Of a stretch of DNA of 64,000 nucleotides, positions 10,705 through 22,173 are shown piece by piece (the first letter of the stretch is position 1; each line of letters begins with the position of its first letter). The notes under the pieces are model-generated. The model was not told the DNA's origin, did no database searches, and saw only the letters and a list, made by a program, of their open reading frames with translations. The position numbers were made by a program, and so were the translations under genes. Source of the stretch: Stomoxys calcitrans (lineage: Eukaryota > Arthropoda > Insecta > Diptera > Muscidae); the NCBI RefSeq assembly GCF_963082655.1, contig NC_081552.1:56484737-56548736 (forward strand), written 5' to 3'.

Positions 10705-12230
10705 TTTTTATACCCACCACCGAAGGATGGGGGTATATTCATTTTGTCATTCCATTTCCGACCCTATAAAGTATATATATTCTTGATCAGCGTAAAAATC
10801 TAAGACGATCTAGACATGTCTGTCCGTCTGTTCGTCTGTCTGTTGAAATCACGCTACAGTCTTTAAAATAGAGATATTGAGCTGAAATTTTGCACAGATT
10901 CTTTTTTTGTCCATAAGCAGGTTCAGTTCGAAGATGGGCTATATCGGACTATATCTTGATATAGTCTGATATAGACCGATCCGCCGATTTAGGGTCTTAG
11001 GCCCATAAAAGCCACATTTATTTTCCGATTTTGTTGAAATTTGGGGTGGTGAGTTGTGTTTGTTCCTACGACATCCTTCGTCAATTTGGCCCAGATCGGT
11101 TCAGATTTGGATATAGCTGCCATATAGACCGATCTTCAGATTTAGGGTCTTAGGCCCATAAAAGGTACATTTATTATCCAATTTCGCTGAGATTTGGGAC
11201 AGTGAGTTGTCTTAGGCCCTTCGACTTCCTTCGTTAAATTGGCCCAGATCGGTTCAGATTTGGATATAGCTGCCATATAGACCGATCCTCCGGTTAAGGG
11301 TCTTAGGCCCACAAAAGCCAAATTTATTATCCGATTTTGATGAAATTCGGGACGGTGAATTGTGTAAGGCCCATCGACATCCTTCGTTAATTTGTCTCAA
11401 ATCGGTCTAGATTTGGATATAGCTGCCATATATATCGATCCTCCGATTTATGGTGTAAGGCCCATAAAAGCCACATTCATTATCGGATTTTCCTGAAATT
11501 TGGGACAGTGAGTTGTGTTAGGCCCTTTGACATATTTCTTCAATTTGGTCCAGATAGGTTCAGATTAAGATATAGTTGCCATATAGACCGATTTCTTGAT
11601 TTATGGTTTTGGGCCCATAAAATGCTCATTTATTGTCTGATGTCGCCGAAATTTGGAACAGGTTAAGCCCCCTGACATGCTTCTGCAATATCGCACAGAG
11701 CGGTCCAGATTTGGATATAGCTGCCTTATAGACCGATATCTAGGTTTTAGGTTTTGGGGCGATAAAAGACGCATTTATTGTCCGATGTCGCCGAAATTTG
11801 GGACGGTAAGTAGTGTTAGGCCCTTCGATATCCTTTTTAAATTCGATCCAGATCCGTCTAGATCTGCCATATAGACCGATATCCCGATTTATAGTCTTGG
11901 TCCCATAAAGTCGCATATATAATCTGATTTCACTTAAATTTTACACAGTGACTTATGCTAATCATTTCGACATCCGTTTAGTACATGGTTCAAACCGGTT
12001 TAATTTGAGATATAGCTACTTAAAAGACCAATATTTTGTTATTCGCAAGTGAAAAATGACTTCTACTTATAAGTATTTGGTCTAAATCGGAACATATTTC
12101 GATATAGCTGCTATGGGGCATAAGGTATGCATTTTTCACCGGATTTTGACAAAAGGTGTTTTACATATATACCCGAGGTGGTGGGTATCCAAAGTTCGGT
12201 CCGGCCGAACTTAACGCCTTTTTACTTGTT
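10705..12230 (+). mobile_element. DINE-1-like element, family A, complete
   Basis: Starts in a T run followed by ATACCCACCACCGAAGGATG. It carries the TTCCGACCCTATAAAG block, the CCGTCTGT tract and about eight internal units. It ends with ATATACCCGAGGTGGTGGG, the hairpin AAGTTCGGTCCGGCCGAACT and tail ACTTGTT at 12230. The first hairpin arm carries one substitution (T). Confidence 0.92.
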
Positions 12231-12604
12231 TTTGATGCCGCAATGCTTTGCTACATACCTGTTTCTGAAAATCAAAACCACACGACCATGACCACGTACT
12301 AACATTTGCACCAACACCAACACCAAAAGAATAATGATCAACAATTTTGGTTATATTTCTTCCTTTAACAACCATTCAACTGCAACAATTGCCTTGGTAA
12401 CAATGAAAAACAAAGTAGAAAATGTATAATTTGAAGATGGTTTCCAGCAACACTGCACTCTACTATGGTAAAAAGCCAGAAGCCATGGTTGGCATAATCA
12501 GGAGCTACAAATGTGTGCAGCTACTTTAAATAAAGTCCATTGTAATTTTTCATGCTTTGCTGACTTACTGTTGCTTCCTCTGCTCTCTTGGATGCTACAG
12601 TTCT
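12231..12604. other. Repeat-poor segment, no gene recognised
   Basis: Contains ACCAACACCAACACC and several AACAA-rich stretches. No long frame, no DINE motif. It may be host intergenic or intronic DNA. Confidence 0.5.
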
Positions 12605-13215
12605 TTTTTATACCCTCCACCATAGGATGTGGGTATACTAATTTCGTCATTCCGTTGTAACATATCGAAATATTGATCTGAGACCCAACAAAGTAAATAT
12701 ATTCTTAATTGTCTTGATATTCTTAGTCGATTTAGCCATGTCGATTCGTCTGTCTATCGAAAGCCAAATTATTTGGGTCAAATCAGTTCACAACCTGAAA
12801 TAGCTCCCGTATTAACCGATTTCGGATTGGATTTCGATTTGACTGAAATTTTGCACAAAGTGTTTTGTTATGGTTTCAAACAACTGTGCCAAGTATGGTT
12901 GGAATCGGTCCATAACAAGATATAGCTTCCATATAAACAAATCTCCCAATTTTATTTTTTGAGCCATTATTGGCGTCAATTCTTATCCGATTTGGCTGCA
13001 ATTTTGCACAATGAATTGCCCATTGGTCAAACAGCCAAACCAGGTGTGGCCCGAATCGGTTCATTACTTGGTATATATAAAATAGTATAGCAATTCTTAC
13101 CCATTATCCTTTGTTTGTCTATAAAGAGATATCGGCCAAAGAACTTGACAAATGCTATCCAAATGGAAGGTATATAAGATTCGACCCGGCCGAACTTAGC
13201 ACGCTTTTACTTGTT
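12605..13215 (+). mobile_element. DINE family B, short
   Basis: The 5' hairpin TACCCTCCACCATAGGATG continues through the microsatellite block to two units (AAACAACTGTGCCAAGTATG and CAGCCAAACCAGG). The 3' subterminal GGAAGGTATATAAGATTCG, hairpin GACCCGGCCGAACTTAGC and tail ACTTGTT follow. GGTGGAGGGTATA has mutated to GGAAGGTATATA. Confidence 0.87.
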
Positions 13216-13338
13216 TTTTTTTTTTTTTGGGTTTTTGGATTGCTATGCATTTTCAGCGTTTTTTGTTTTGCAACCAAAATGACATGGTCTTACTTTGTCT
13301 CTCTTGGGGTTGCAGATAATATTTAAACGAAAGAGAAA

Positions 13339-13973
13339 CAAGTAAAAGTGTTCTAAGTTCGGCCTGGCCGAATCTTATACACCCTCCACCATGGATCGCA
13401 TTTGTCGAGTTTCGGTTTATATGACAGCTATATCAGGTTATGAACCGAATTGAACCTTATTGGCACAGTTGCTGAAAGTAAGAATAAAATAAGTCATGGA
13501 TAAGAATTGCGCCCTCTAGAGGCTCAAGAAGTCACGACCCAAGATTGGTTTATATGACAGCTATATCAGGTTATGGTCCAATTTGAACCATTCTTGACAC
13601 AGTTGTTGGATATCATAACAAAATACTTCGTGCAAAATTGCATTCAAATCGGATAAGAATTGCGTCCTCTAGTGGCTCAAGAAGTCAAGATTCAAGATCG
13701 GTTTATATGGCAGCTATATCAAAACATGGACTGATATGGCCCATTTACAATCCCAACCGACCTACACTTATAAGAAGTATTTGTGCAAAATTTCAAGCGG
13801 CTAGGATTACTTTTTCGAAAGTTAGCGTGCTTTCGACAGACAGACGGACGGACATGCCTTGATCGACATAAAATGTAACGACGACACTTTATGGGGTCTC
13901 AGATGAATATTTCGAGTAATTACAAACAGAATGACGACATTAGTATACCCCCATCCTATGGTGGAGGGTATAC
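13339..13973 (-). mobile_element. DINE family B, short
   Basis: The tail ACAAGTAAAAGTGTTCTAAG, the hairpin with GGCCTGGCC centre and CCCTCCACCATGGATCGC are intact. Three internal units follow, then CAGACAGACGGACGGACATG and the 5' hairpin CCCCATCCTATGGTGGAGGG. The 13 bp around TATATATACTTTATGG seen in other copies are shortened to ACACTTTATGG. Confidence 0.87.
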
Positions 13974-14180
13974 AAATGTATTGCGGTTTCCACATTTTGG
14001 CCATTTGCTGCAGTCTGCGATTGTTAAAGTTGCTGCTTTGTTCTTGTTGTCTGTTGTTATAATTGAAACTGTGTTGTCGTATTAAATGATATAAATTAAT
14101 TATTTTCAACAACAAAAACAACTACAACAATGATTATAATAAATTGTTGCTGACACCGTCTCTGTTGTTAAGAATTTTTC
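13974..14180. other. Spacer rich in AACAA/GTTGTT
   Basis: Short complementary stretches of TTGTTGTC and CAACAACAAAAAC. No gene recognised. Confidence 0.4.
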
Positions 14181-15525
14181 TTTTTATACCCTCCACCATA
14201 GGGTGTGGGTATATTAATTTCGTCATTCTGTTTGTAAAACCTCGAAATATGCGTCTGAGACCCCATAAAGTATATATTCTTAATCGTCACCTGTTCTGAT
14301 CCTCTCAATATCTATGCTTCGTACATCAGGCCGAGGATGGAATATAGGTCTCATATATGGGCAGGAGCTCCAAAATCATCCTTGGAGCTACTTGACCGGG
14401 TTTAACGGAGAGCGATGGTGTTGATTGGGGACAGTGGGGTAGTTGGATACCCTACTATTGCTTCTCTTGAACATCGTCGGAATGTGGGAAGCGTTGTATT
14501 GCTCTATCGTTATTTTCATGGCGTGTGTTCCAGGGATAATCGTCTTTTTAGGATGTTCACCAGGAATACAAGACTTGCGAGGAACTCACACCCGTTTGTA
14601 ATTGATTGGCCAGTCGACCGAACCATGCATTACCGAGAAAATTCATTTTTCGCCCGAATCATTTGTATGTGGAATCGACTTCCAGTTAATGTATTTCCTA
14701 CCGACATTGACCTTCAGAAATTTAAGACTAATATCAATAAACACCACTCCCTCTTTCCCCCCTCCAACCCTTAACTTTCCCTGTTCGTTCGTCTGTCCGT
14801 CCGCCCGTCCGTCTGTCTGTCTAAAGCACGCTAACTTTCGAAGAAGTAAAGCTAGCAGCTTGAAGTTTAGCACGAATATTTTATATTAGTGTAGGTCGGA
14901 TGGGATTGTAAATGGGCCAAATCGGTCCATGTTTTGATATAGCTGCCGTATAAACAGATCTGGGGACTTGACTTCTTGAGCTTCTAGAGGGCGAAATTCC
15001 TATCTGATTTGGCTGAAATTTTACATGACGTATTTCATTGTTACTTTCAACAACTGTGTCAAATAAGGTTCAAATCGGTTCATAACCTGATATAGCTGCC
15101 ATATAAACCGATCTGGAATCTTGACTTCTTGAGTCTCTAGAGGTCGCAATTATTATCCGATTTGCCTGAAATTTTGTACGACGGATTCTCTCATGACCAC
15201 CAACATACGTGATTATTATGGTCTGAATGGGTCTATAGCCCGATACAGCTCCCATATAAATCGATCTCTCTATTTTACTTCTTGAGCCCACAAAGGGCGC
15301 AATTCTTATTCGAATTGGCTGACATTTTACACAGGTCTCCAACATATAATTTAATTGGGGTCTAAACCGGATCATATCTTGATATCGCTCTAATAGCAGA
15401 CCAAATCTTTTCTTATATCATTTTTTGCCTAAGAAGAAATGCCGGGAAAATAACTCGACAAATGCGCTCCATGGTGGAGGGTATATAAGATTCGGCCCGG
15501 CCGAACTTGGCAAGCTTTTACTTGC
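14181..15525 (+). mobile_element. DINE family B, interrupted by LINE fragment
   Basis: The 5' hairpin TACCCTCCACCATAGGGTG and CCATAAAGTATATATTC occur before 14290. The CCGT/CCGC/CTGT tract and AGCACGCTAACTTTCGAAG resume after 14780. Four units follow, then GGTGGAGGGTATATAAG and a hairpin GGCCCGGCCGAACTTGG. The tail has CAAGCTTTTACTTGCTT, one base off the usual GTT. Confidence 0.85.
14290..14774 (+). pseudogene. Non-LTR retrotransposon (Jockey/CR1-like) RT C-terminal fragment
   Basis: The C-terminal tail of a LINE reverse transcriptase, downstream of the polymerase core. The frame reads YASYIRPRMEYRSHIWAGAP, then LELLDRV, a TAA stop, RRAMVLIGD, SLEHRRNV..VVLLYRYFHGVCS, HPFVIDWPVDRTMHYR, NSFFARIICMWNRLPVNVFP and a terminal stop at 14772-14774. 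This order (RP.MEY..HIW, LE.RRNV, YRYFHG, HYRENSFF.R....WNRLP) is the usual end of Jockey/CR1-type ORF2. Only about 160 codons remain, so it is 5'-truncated as expected for LINE insertion, and has one internal stop. It interrupts the 5' block of a family B DINE. I cannot distinguish Jockey from CR1 with this piece. Confidence 0.85.
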
Positions 15526-15526
15526 T

Positions 15527-16435
15527 TATTATACCCACCACCGAAGGATGGGGGTATATTCTTTTTGTCATTCCGTTTGTAAAACATCGAAATATCCATT
15601 TCCGACCCTATAAAGTATATATATTCTTGATCAGCGTAAAAATCTAAGACGATCTAGACATGTCCGTCCGTCTGTCTGTCCGTCTGTCTGTTGAAATCAC
15701 GCTACAGTCTTTAAAAATAGAGATATTGAGCTGAAACTTTGCACAGATTATTTTTTTGTCCATAAGCAGGTTAAGTTCGAAGATGGGCTATATCGGACTA
15801 TATCTTGATATAGCCCCCATATAGACCGATCCGCCGATTTAGGGTCTAAGGTCCATAAAAGCCACATTTATTATCCGATTTTGCTGAAATTCGGGACAGT
15901 GAATTGTGTTAGGCCCTTCGACATCCTTCGCAAATTTGGCCCAGATCGGTCCAGATTTGGATATGGCTGCCATATAGACCGATAACTAGGTTTTAGGTTT
16001 TGGGGCCTTAAAAGACGTATTTATTGTCGGAGGTCGCTGAAATTTGAGACAGTGAGTTAAGTTAGGCTCTTCGACGTCCTTCTTGAATTTTGCTCAGATC
16101 GGTCCAGATTTGAATATAGCTCCCATATAGACCGATCTCTCAATTTAAGGTTTTGGGCCCATAAAAGAGACATTTATTTTCCGATTTCACTGAAATTTGA
16201 CACAGTGACTTATGATAGGCTTTCGACATCCGTGTCGAATATGGTTCAGATCGGTTTATTTTTAGATATAGCTACTATACTTATTAGTATTTGGTGCAAA
16301 TCGGTCCAACAACTGAAATGGGGCATAAGGTACGAAAGTTTCACCGAATTTTGATGAAAGGTGGTTTACATATGTACCCGAGGTGGTGGGTATCCAAAGT
16401 TCGACCCGGCCGAACTTAACGCCTTTTTACTTGTT
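15527..16435 (+). mobile_element. DINE-1-like element, family A, complete short form
   Basis: 5' hairpin ATACCCACCACCGAAGGATG, CCGT/CTGT tract, four units, ACCCGAGGTGGTGGGTAT, hairpin GACCCGGCCGAACTTAACG and tail ACTTGTT. It begins two bases after the family B copy that ends at 15525, a head-to-tail arrangement. Confidence 0.9.
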
Positions 16436-16722
16436 TTTTTTTTTTTTCTACCCCAAACGCCACTCTTCGTGAACGCTGGTTTGATTCGCTTGTAGATGCA
16501 GCATCATTACTAACGCTAGGCCCCGTTTACAACAATATCCTTCTTGGGGTTGGGCCTTGTCTGTGGCTTTGCCATCGTCAGAGCCATCACTATCATTACT
16601 TCCTTGACTTCTGATTATGGTGTTTGTGTTGTGCCTTTAGCTCAGTGGATATTTTGTATAACGGCGGAGTACATGGGAGATATTTTATTTAGTACAGGAG
16701 GTTATAAGACAATATTAAACGA
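16436..16722. other. Repeat-poor segment
   Basis: Poly-T then mixed-composition sequence without a recognised gene. TTAGCTCAGTGG at 16638 resembles a pol III A box, but no B box follows. A 94-codon frame here runs into the family D element and has no family signature. Confidence 0.45.
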
Positions 16723-17302
16723 AAACCAGTCAGGAAAGGCAAAGTCGGGCGATGCCAACTTTATAATAACCTACACCCACCCTATAAGTGTAAGGTTGAA
16801 GCTATATCTAATTATGAACCAATTTTGATGGATGGGTTATAAAACAACCCTTATTAAATTTCGAGCAAAGCAAATATGTTCAAACTGTAATCTTCACTGA
16901 CGAACATGTATATGAGAGCTACATATAAATCTGAACACATTTTAAACAAACTTGTGCATAATTTTGGCGATAAATGCGCTTGCAATGGCTTCAGAAGTGA
17001 AAATCGAGCTATATGGCAAATATTATTACTGCAAATCGGACGAACATATATGTCGGAGTTGTATCCAAATCTGAACCGATTCATTTCAATTTCAGTAGGC
17101 TTCGTCTCCAAGCCAACAAAAATTTATGTGAGAAATTTGAAGATGATCGGATTAAAATTGCGACCTGTAGTTTGTACACACATTAACATGGACAGACGGA
17201 CATAGCTAAATCGAATCAAAAATTATCGCTTTCCTTCTGGGTGTTACAAACAAATGCACTAAGCTATAACATCCTGTACCACAGTAGTGTATAGGGTATA
17301 AA
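16723..17302 (-). mobile_element. DINE family D, complete
   Basis: The 3' end reads AACCAGTCAGGAAAGGCAAA, then the hairpin AGTCGGGC/GCCAACTT, then TAATAACCTACACCCACC. One internal unit has GTTGTATCCAAATCTGAACC. GACCTGTAGTTTGTACACAC, ACATAGCTAAATCGAATC and a 5' end TACCACAGTAGTGTATAGGG follow. This is the only family D copy with both ends, and shows that D shares the CCTTACTGGTT-type tail with C. Confidence 0.8.
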
Positions 17303-17307
17303 TACAA

Positions 17308-17876
17308 ACAAGTGAAAAGGCGATACCCACCACCTTGGGTATATGTGTAAACCACCTTTTGTCATAATCCGGTAAAAAATTCATAATTTATGCCCCCCTA
17401 GTAGTTAAATCGTAATATCATCCGATTTTAACCAAATTCGGCTCGGCCATTGAGAGATAATAAGTCGTTGTTTAATTTTGTAGTGCAAAATAATGGTTGT
17501 TTTTTACCTATATCCAAAAATAAACCGATCTGAACCATATTCGAAACGGACGTCGAAAAGCCTAACATAACTAACAGTCCCGAATTTCGGAGAAATCGGA
17601 TAATAAATGCGCCTTTTAAGGGCCCAAGACTTTAAATCGAGAGATCGGTCTATATGACAGCTACATCAAAATCTTTACCGATCAGGTCCAAATTGAATAA
17701 GGATGTCGACCGGCCTAACATAACTCACTGTTCCGAATTTCAGCAAAATCGGATAATAAATTTGGCTCTTATGGGCCTAAGACCTTAAATCGGCAGATCG
17801 GTCTATATCAAGATATAGTCAGGTATATCTTCGAACTTGACCTTCTAATTCGAACTTAACCTGCTTATGGATAAAA
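17308..17876 (-). mobile_element. DINE family A lacking the 3' hairpin
   Basis: The tail ACAAGTGAAAAGGCG is joined directly to GATACCCACCACCTTGGG. The palindrome and three flanking bases are missing. Three family A units follow up to GAACTTAACCTGCTTATGG, where the copy is cut by the tail of the family B element beginning at 17877. Confidence 0.85.
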
Positions 17877-18622
17877 CAAGTAAAAGCGTGCTAAGTTCGG
17901 CCAAGCCGAATCTTACATACCCTCCACCATGGATCGCATTTGTCGAGATCTTTTCACCGCCTTTTCTCTTCTTAGACAAATCAGGATATAAGAAAAGATT
18001 TGCTCTGCTATTAGAGCGATATCAAGATAGGGTCCGGTTTTGACCACAATTAAATTATATGTTGGAGACCTGTGTAAAATGTCAGCGAATTCGAATAAGA
18101 ATTGCGCCCTTTGGGGGCTCAATAAGTAAAATAGAGAGATCGATTCATATGGGAACTGTATCGGGCTATAGACCGATTCAGACCATAATAAACACGTATG
18201 TTGATGGTCATGAGAGAATCCGTCGTACAAAATTTCAGGCAAATTAGATAATAATTGCGACCTCTAGAGGCTCAAGAAGTCAAGATCCCAGATCGGTTTA
18301 TATGGCAGCTATATCAGGTTATGAACCGATTTGAAACTTATTTGACACAGTTGTTGAAAGTAAGAATAAAATACGTCATGTAAAATTTCAGCCAAATCGG
18401 ATAGGAATGGCGCTCTCTAGAAGTTTAATAAATGGAGTCCCCAGATCTGTTTATAAGACAGCTATTTATATCAGGTTATGAAACGATTTGAACCATACTT
18501 GGCACAGTTGTTGGCACATCATAACAAAATACTACGTGCCAAAACTCATTCAAATCGGATAAGAATTGCGCTATCTAGAGGCTCAAGAAGTCAAGACACA
18601 AGATCGGTTTATATGACAGCTA
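17877..18622 (-). mobile_element. DINE family B, 5' truncated by Helitron
   Basis: 3' tail ACAAGTAAAAGCGTGCTAAG, hairpin with centre GGCCAAGCC, CCCTCCACCATGGATCGC and four units. The last ends at GACAGCTA, where the next base in other copies is T. The Helitron end CTAG begins at 18623, so the break is exactly at A|T. Confidence 0.85.
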
Positions 18623-19278
18623 CTAGTTGACCCGGATCCGCTCCGCTACGCCTTCTTTTACCTTTTATGGAACAAAAGTTTCCTTGGAATACATATTTGC
18701 GACAATTAAAGAGTGAAATACCATGCTACGAATATAGTACATCGCTTGACTAATTGTTTAACAATATAAGTGGCCTTTGTCCGAATCCCATATGATCTTT
18801 ATTGATCTACGAATTTAAGTTTGGACGTAAGGTGTACTCCATTGTCATAGAAAAAAATTTATGCAAAAAATTTCTATAGAGAAACAAAAATTGCAGACAA
18901 ATCTTATTAGACAAAATGTTGTCATAATTTTAGAGCATGAATAAGAAACATATTTTTCGCGTGATGAAAATGAAGGTATAAAGATGCGGGGCGGGCTCAG
19001 CTACCTAAATATATAAATATAAATGAATTTTTGTTTGTTTATCGATTTCTTTGTTTGTGTGTTTCACATAGGCTCAAAAACGGCTGAACAGATTTTCTCG
19101 AAATTTTCACAAAAGGTGCATTATGGACCCGTGGTGAAAATAGGGTACTTCATTTTTTGTTATGTGTCGATGGGAGCACCCTCCCCCTTACCCTAATTTT
19201 CAAAAACGCGTGATCTCTGTGATGGGTAAGGCGATTTAAGCTAAATTTTGTTTGCACTCTAACAGCTACCTAAAAATA
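18623..19278 (-). mobile_element. Helitron fragment, CTAG terminus plus inverted 5'-end piece
   Basis: CTAGTTGACCCGGATCCGCT and CGCCTTCTTTTACCTTTTATG match the termini at 23648 and 47427. From about 18970 the sequence switches to the opposite family end read in the other direction, with GAATTTTTGTTTGTTTATCG, CTCAAAAACGGCTGAAC, GACCCGTGGTGAAAATAGGG and ACCCTCCCCCTTACCC. These match the minus strand of 26120-26290. The copy is therefore rearranged with its interior deleted and one end inverted. Confidence 0.65.
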
Positions 19279-19370
19279 AAACAAGTAAAAGCGTGCTAAG
19301 TTCGGCCGGGCCGAATCTTATATACCCTCCACCATGGATCGCATTTGTCGAGTTCTTTCCCAGTATCTCT
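19279..19370 (-). mobile_element. Family B 3' end fragment
   Basis: ACAAGTAAAAGCGTGCTAAG, hairpin, CCCTCCACCATGGATCGC and GTCGAGTTCTTTCCCAG, cut at a T run by the 5' end of the family A copy at 19371. Confidence 0.85.
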
Positions 19371-20482
19371 TTTTATACCAACCACCGAAGGATGGGGGTA
19401 TATTCATTTTGTCATTCCGTTTGCAACACATCAAAATATCCATTTCCGACCCTATAAAGTATATATATTCTTGATCAGCGTAAAAGTTCGAAGATGGGCT
19501 ATATCGAACTATATCTTGATATAGCCCCCATATAGACCGATCCGCCGATTTAGGGTCTTAGGCCAATAAAAGACACATTTATTATCGGATTTTGCTGAAA
19601 TTTGGGAGAGTGAGTTGTGTTAGACCCTTCGACATCCTTCGTTAATTTGGCTCAGATCGGTCCATATTTGGATATAGCTCCCATATAGACCGATCCTCCA
19701 ATTTAGGGTCTTAGTCCCATAAAAGCCACATTTATTATCCGATTTTGCTGAAATTTAGGACAGTGAGTTGTGTTAGGCCCTTCGACATCCTTCGTCAATT
19801 TGGCTCAGATCGGTCCAGATTTGGATATAGCTCCCATATAGACCGATCCTCCAATTTAGGGTCTTAGTCCCATAAAAGCCACATTTATTATCCGATTTTG
19901 CTGAAATTTAGGACAGTGAGTTGTGTTAGGCCCTTCGACATCCTTCGTTAATTTGGCTCAGATCGGTCCATATTTGGATATAGCTGCCATATAGACCGAT
20001 CTCTCGATTTAAGGTCTTAGGCCCATAAAAAGCGCATTGATTGTCCGATGTTGCTGAAATTTGGGACAGAGAGTTATGTTAAGCCCCTCCACATATTTCT
20101 GCAATTTGGTTTAGATCATCAAGATTCGCATATAGATGCCTTATAGACCGATATCTCGATTTAAAGTCTTGGCCCCAAAAAAGGCGCATTTATAACCCGA
20201 TTTAACTGAAATTTGACACAATGACTTATGTTAGGCTTTTCGACATCCATTATGTATATGATTCACATCGGTTTACTTTTAGATATAGCTACTAAAAAGA
20301 CCAATATTTTGTTATACATAATTGAACAATGACTTGTACTTATTAGTATTTGGTCCAAATCGGTGTAATTGTTATGGGACATAAGGTATGCAATTTTCAC
20401 CGGATTTTGATGAAATGTGGTTTATATATATACCCGAGGTGGGGGGTATCCAAAGTTCGGTCCGGCCGTACTTAACGCCTTT
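19371..20482 (+). mobile_element. DINE family A, first of a head-to-tail pair
   Basis: The 5' end has the rare variant ATACCAACCACCGAAGG. The block from AAAATCTAAGACG through the microsatellite is deleted: CAGCGTAAAAG joins directly to TTCGAAGATGGGC. Two consecutive units near 19680-19960 are almost identical, a recent unit duplication. The 3' hairpin GGTCCGGCCGTACTT is followed by AACGCCTTTTT and then at once by the next element. Confidence 0.88.
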
Positions 20483-22173
20483 TTATACCAACCACCGAAG
20501 GATGGGGGTATATTCATTTTGTCATTCCGTTTGCAACACATCGAAATATCCATTTCCGACCCTATAAAGTATATATATTCGTGATCAGCGTAAACATCTA
20601 AGACGATCTAGCCATGTCCGTCCGTCTGTCCGTCTGTCTGTTGAAATCACGCTACAGTCTTTAAAAATAGAGATATTGAGCTGAAATTTTGCACAGATTC
20701 TTTTTTTGTCCATGAGCAGGTTAAGTTCGAAGATGGGCTATATCGGACTATATCTTCATATAGCCCCCATATAGACTGATCCTCCGATTTATGGTCTTAA
20801 GCCCATAAAAGCCACATTTATTATCCGATTTTGATGAAATTCGGGATAGCGAGTTGTGTTAGGCCTTTTGACATCCTCCGTCAATTTGGCCCAGATCGGT
20901 CCTGAGTTGGACATAGCTGCCATATAGACCCATCCTCCGACTTAGGGTCTTTGGCCAATAAAAGCCACATTTATTATCCGATTTTGCTGAAATTTGCGAC
21001 AGTGAGTTGTGTTAGGCCCTTTGACATCCTCCGTCAATTTGGCGCAGATCGGTCCAAATTTGGATATAGCTGCCATATAGACTGATCCTCCGATTTAGGG
21101 TCTTAAGCCCATAAAAGCCACATTTATTATCCGATTTGGATGAAATTTGGCACAGTGAGTTGTGTTAGGCCCTTCAACATTTTTCGTCAATTTGGCCTAG
21201 ATCGGTCCAAATTTGGATATAGGTGCCATATAGACCGATCCTCCAATTTATGGTCTTAGGCCCATAAAAGCCACATTTATTATCCGATTTTGCTGAAATT
21301 TGGGACAGTGAGTTGTGTTGAGCCCTTCGATATCCTTCGTCAATTTGGCTTAGATCGGTCCAAATTTGGATATAGCTGCCATATAGACCGATCCTCCGAT
21401 TTATGGTCTTAGGCCCATAAAAGCCACATTTATTATCCGATTTTTCTGAAATTTGGGGCAGTGAGTTGCGGTAAGCCCTTCGACATCCTTCGTCATTTTG
21501 GTCCAGATCGGTCCAAATTTGGATATAGCTGCCATATAGACCGATCCTCCGATTCAGGGTCTTAGGCCAATAAAAGCCACATTTATTATCCGATTTGGAT
21601 GAAATTTGGCACAGTGAGTTGTGTTAGGCCCTTCAACATTCTTCGTCAATTTGGCCCAGATCGGTCCAAATTTGGATATAGCTGCCATGTATACCGATCC
21701 TCCCATTTATGGTCTTAGGCCCATAAAAGCCACATTTATTATCCGATTTTGCTGAAGATGTCGAAGGGCCTTTTCTTTCTTCTATTTGGCCCTGATCAGT
21801 TCAGATTTGGATAAAGCTGCCATATAGACCGATCTCTCGATTTAAGGTTTTGGGCCCATAAAAAGCGCATTTATTGTCCAATGTCGCCGAAATTTGGGAC
21901 AATGACTTGTGTTGGGCCCTTCGATATTTGTCTTCAATTTGGCTCAGATCGGTCCAGATTTGGATATAACTGCCATATAGACCGATCTCTCGGTTGAACA
22001 ATGACTTGTACTTATAAGCATTTGGTCTAAATCGGATGATATCTATAGAGCTGCTATGGGGCATAAGGTATGAATTTTTCACTGGATTTTGACGAAATGT
22101 GGTTCACATATATACCCGAGGTGGTGGGTATCCAAAGTTCGGCCCGGCCGAACTTAACGCCTTTTTACTTGTT
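20483..22173 (+). mobile_element. DINE family A, long array
   Basis: Shares the rare ATACCAACCACC 5' variant with the copy at 19371. It carries nine units; the GATATAG landmark falls at 21063, 21216, 21369, 21522 and 21675, every 153 bp without exception. The 3' end has ATATACCCGAGGTGGTGGG, hairpin GGCCCGGCCGAACTTAACG and ACTTGTT. Confidence 0.92.

Noticed and set aside
16630..16705. Possible tRNA or pol III promoter (TTAGCTCAGTGG)
   Set aside because: No matching B box, no cloverleaf arms, no T-run terminator at the right distance.
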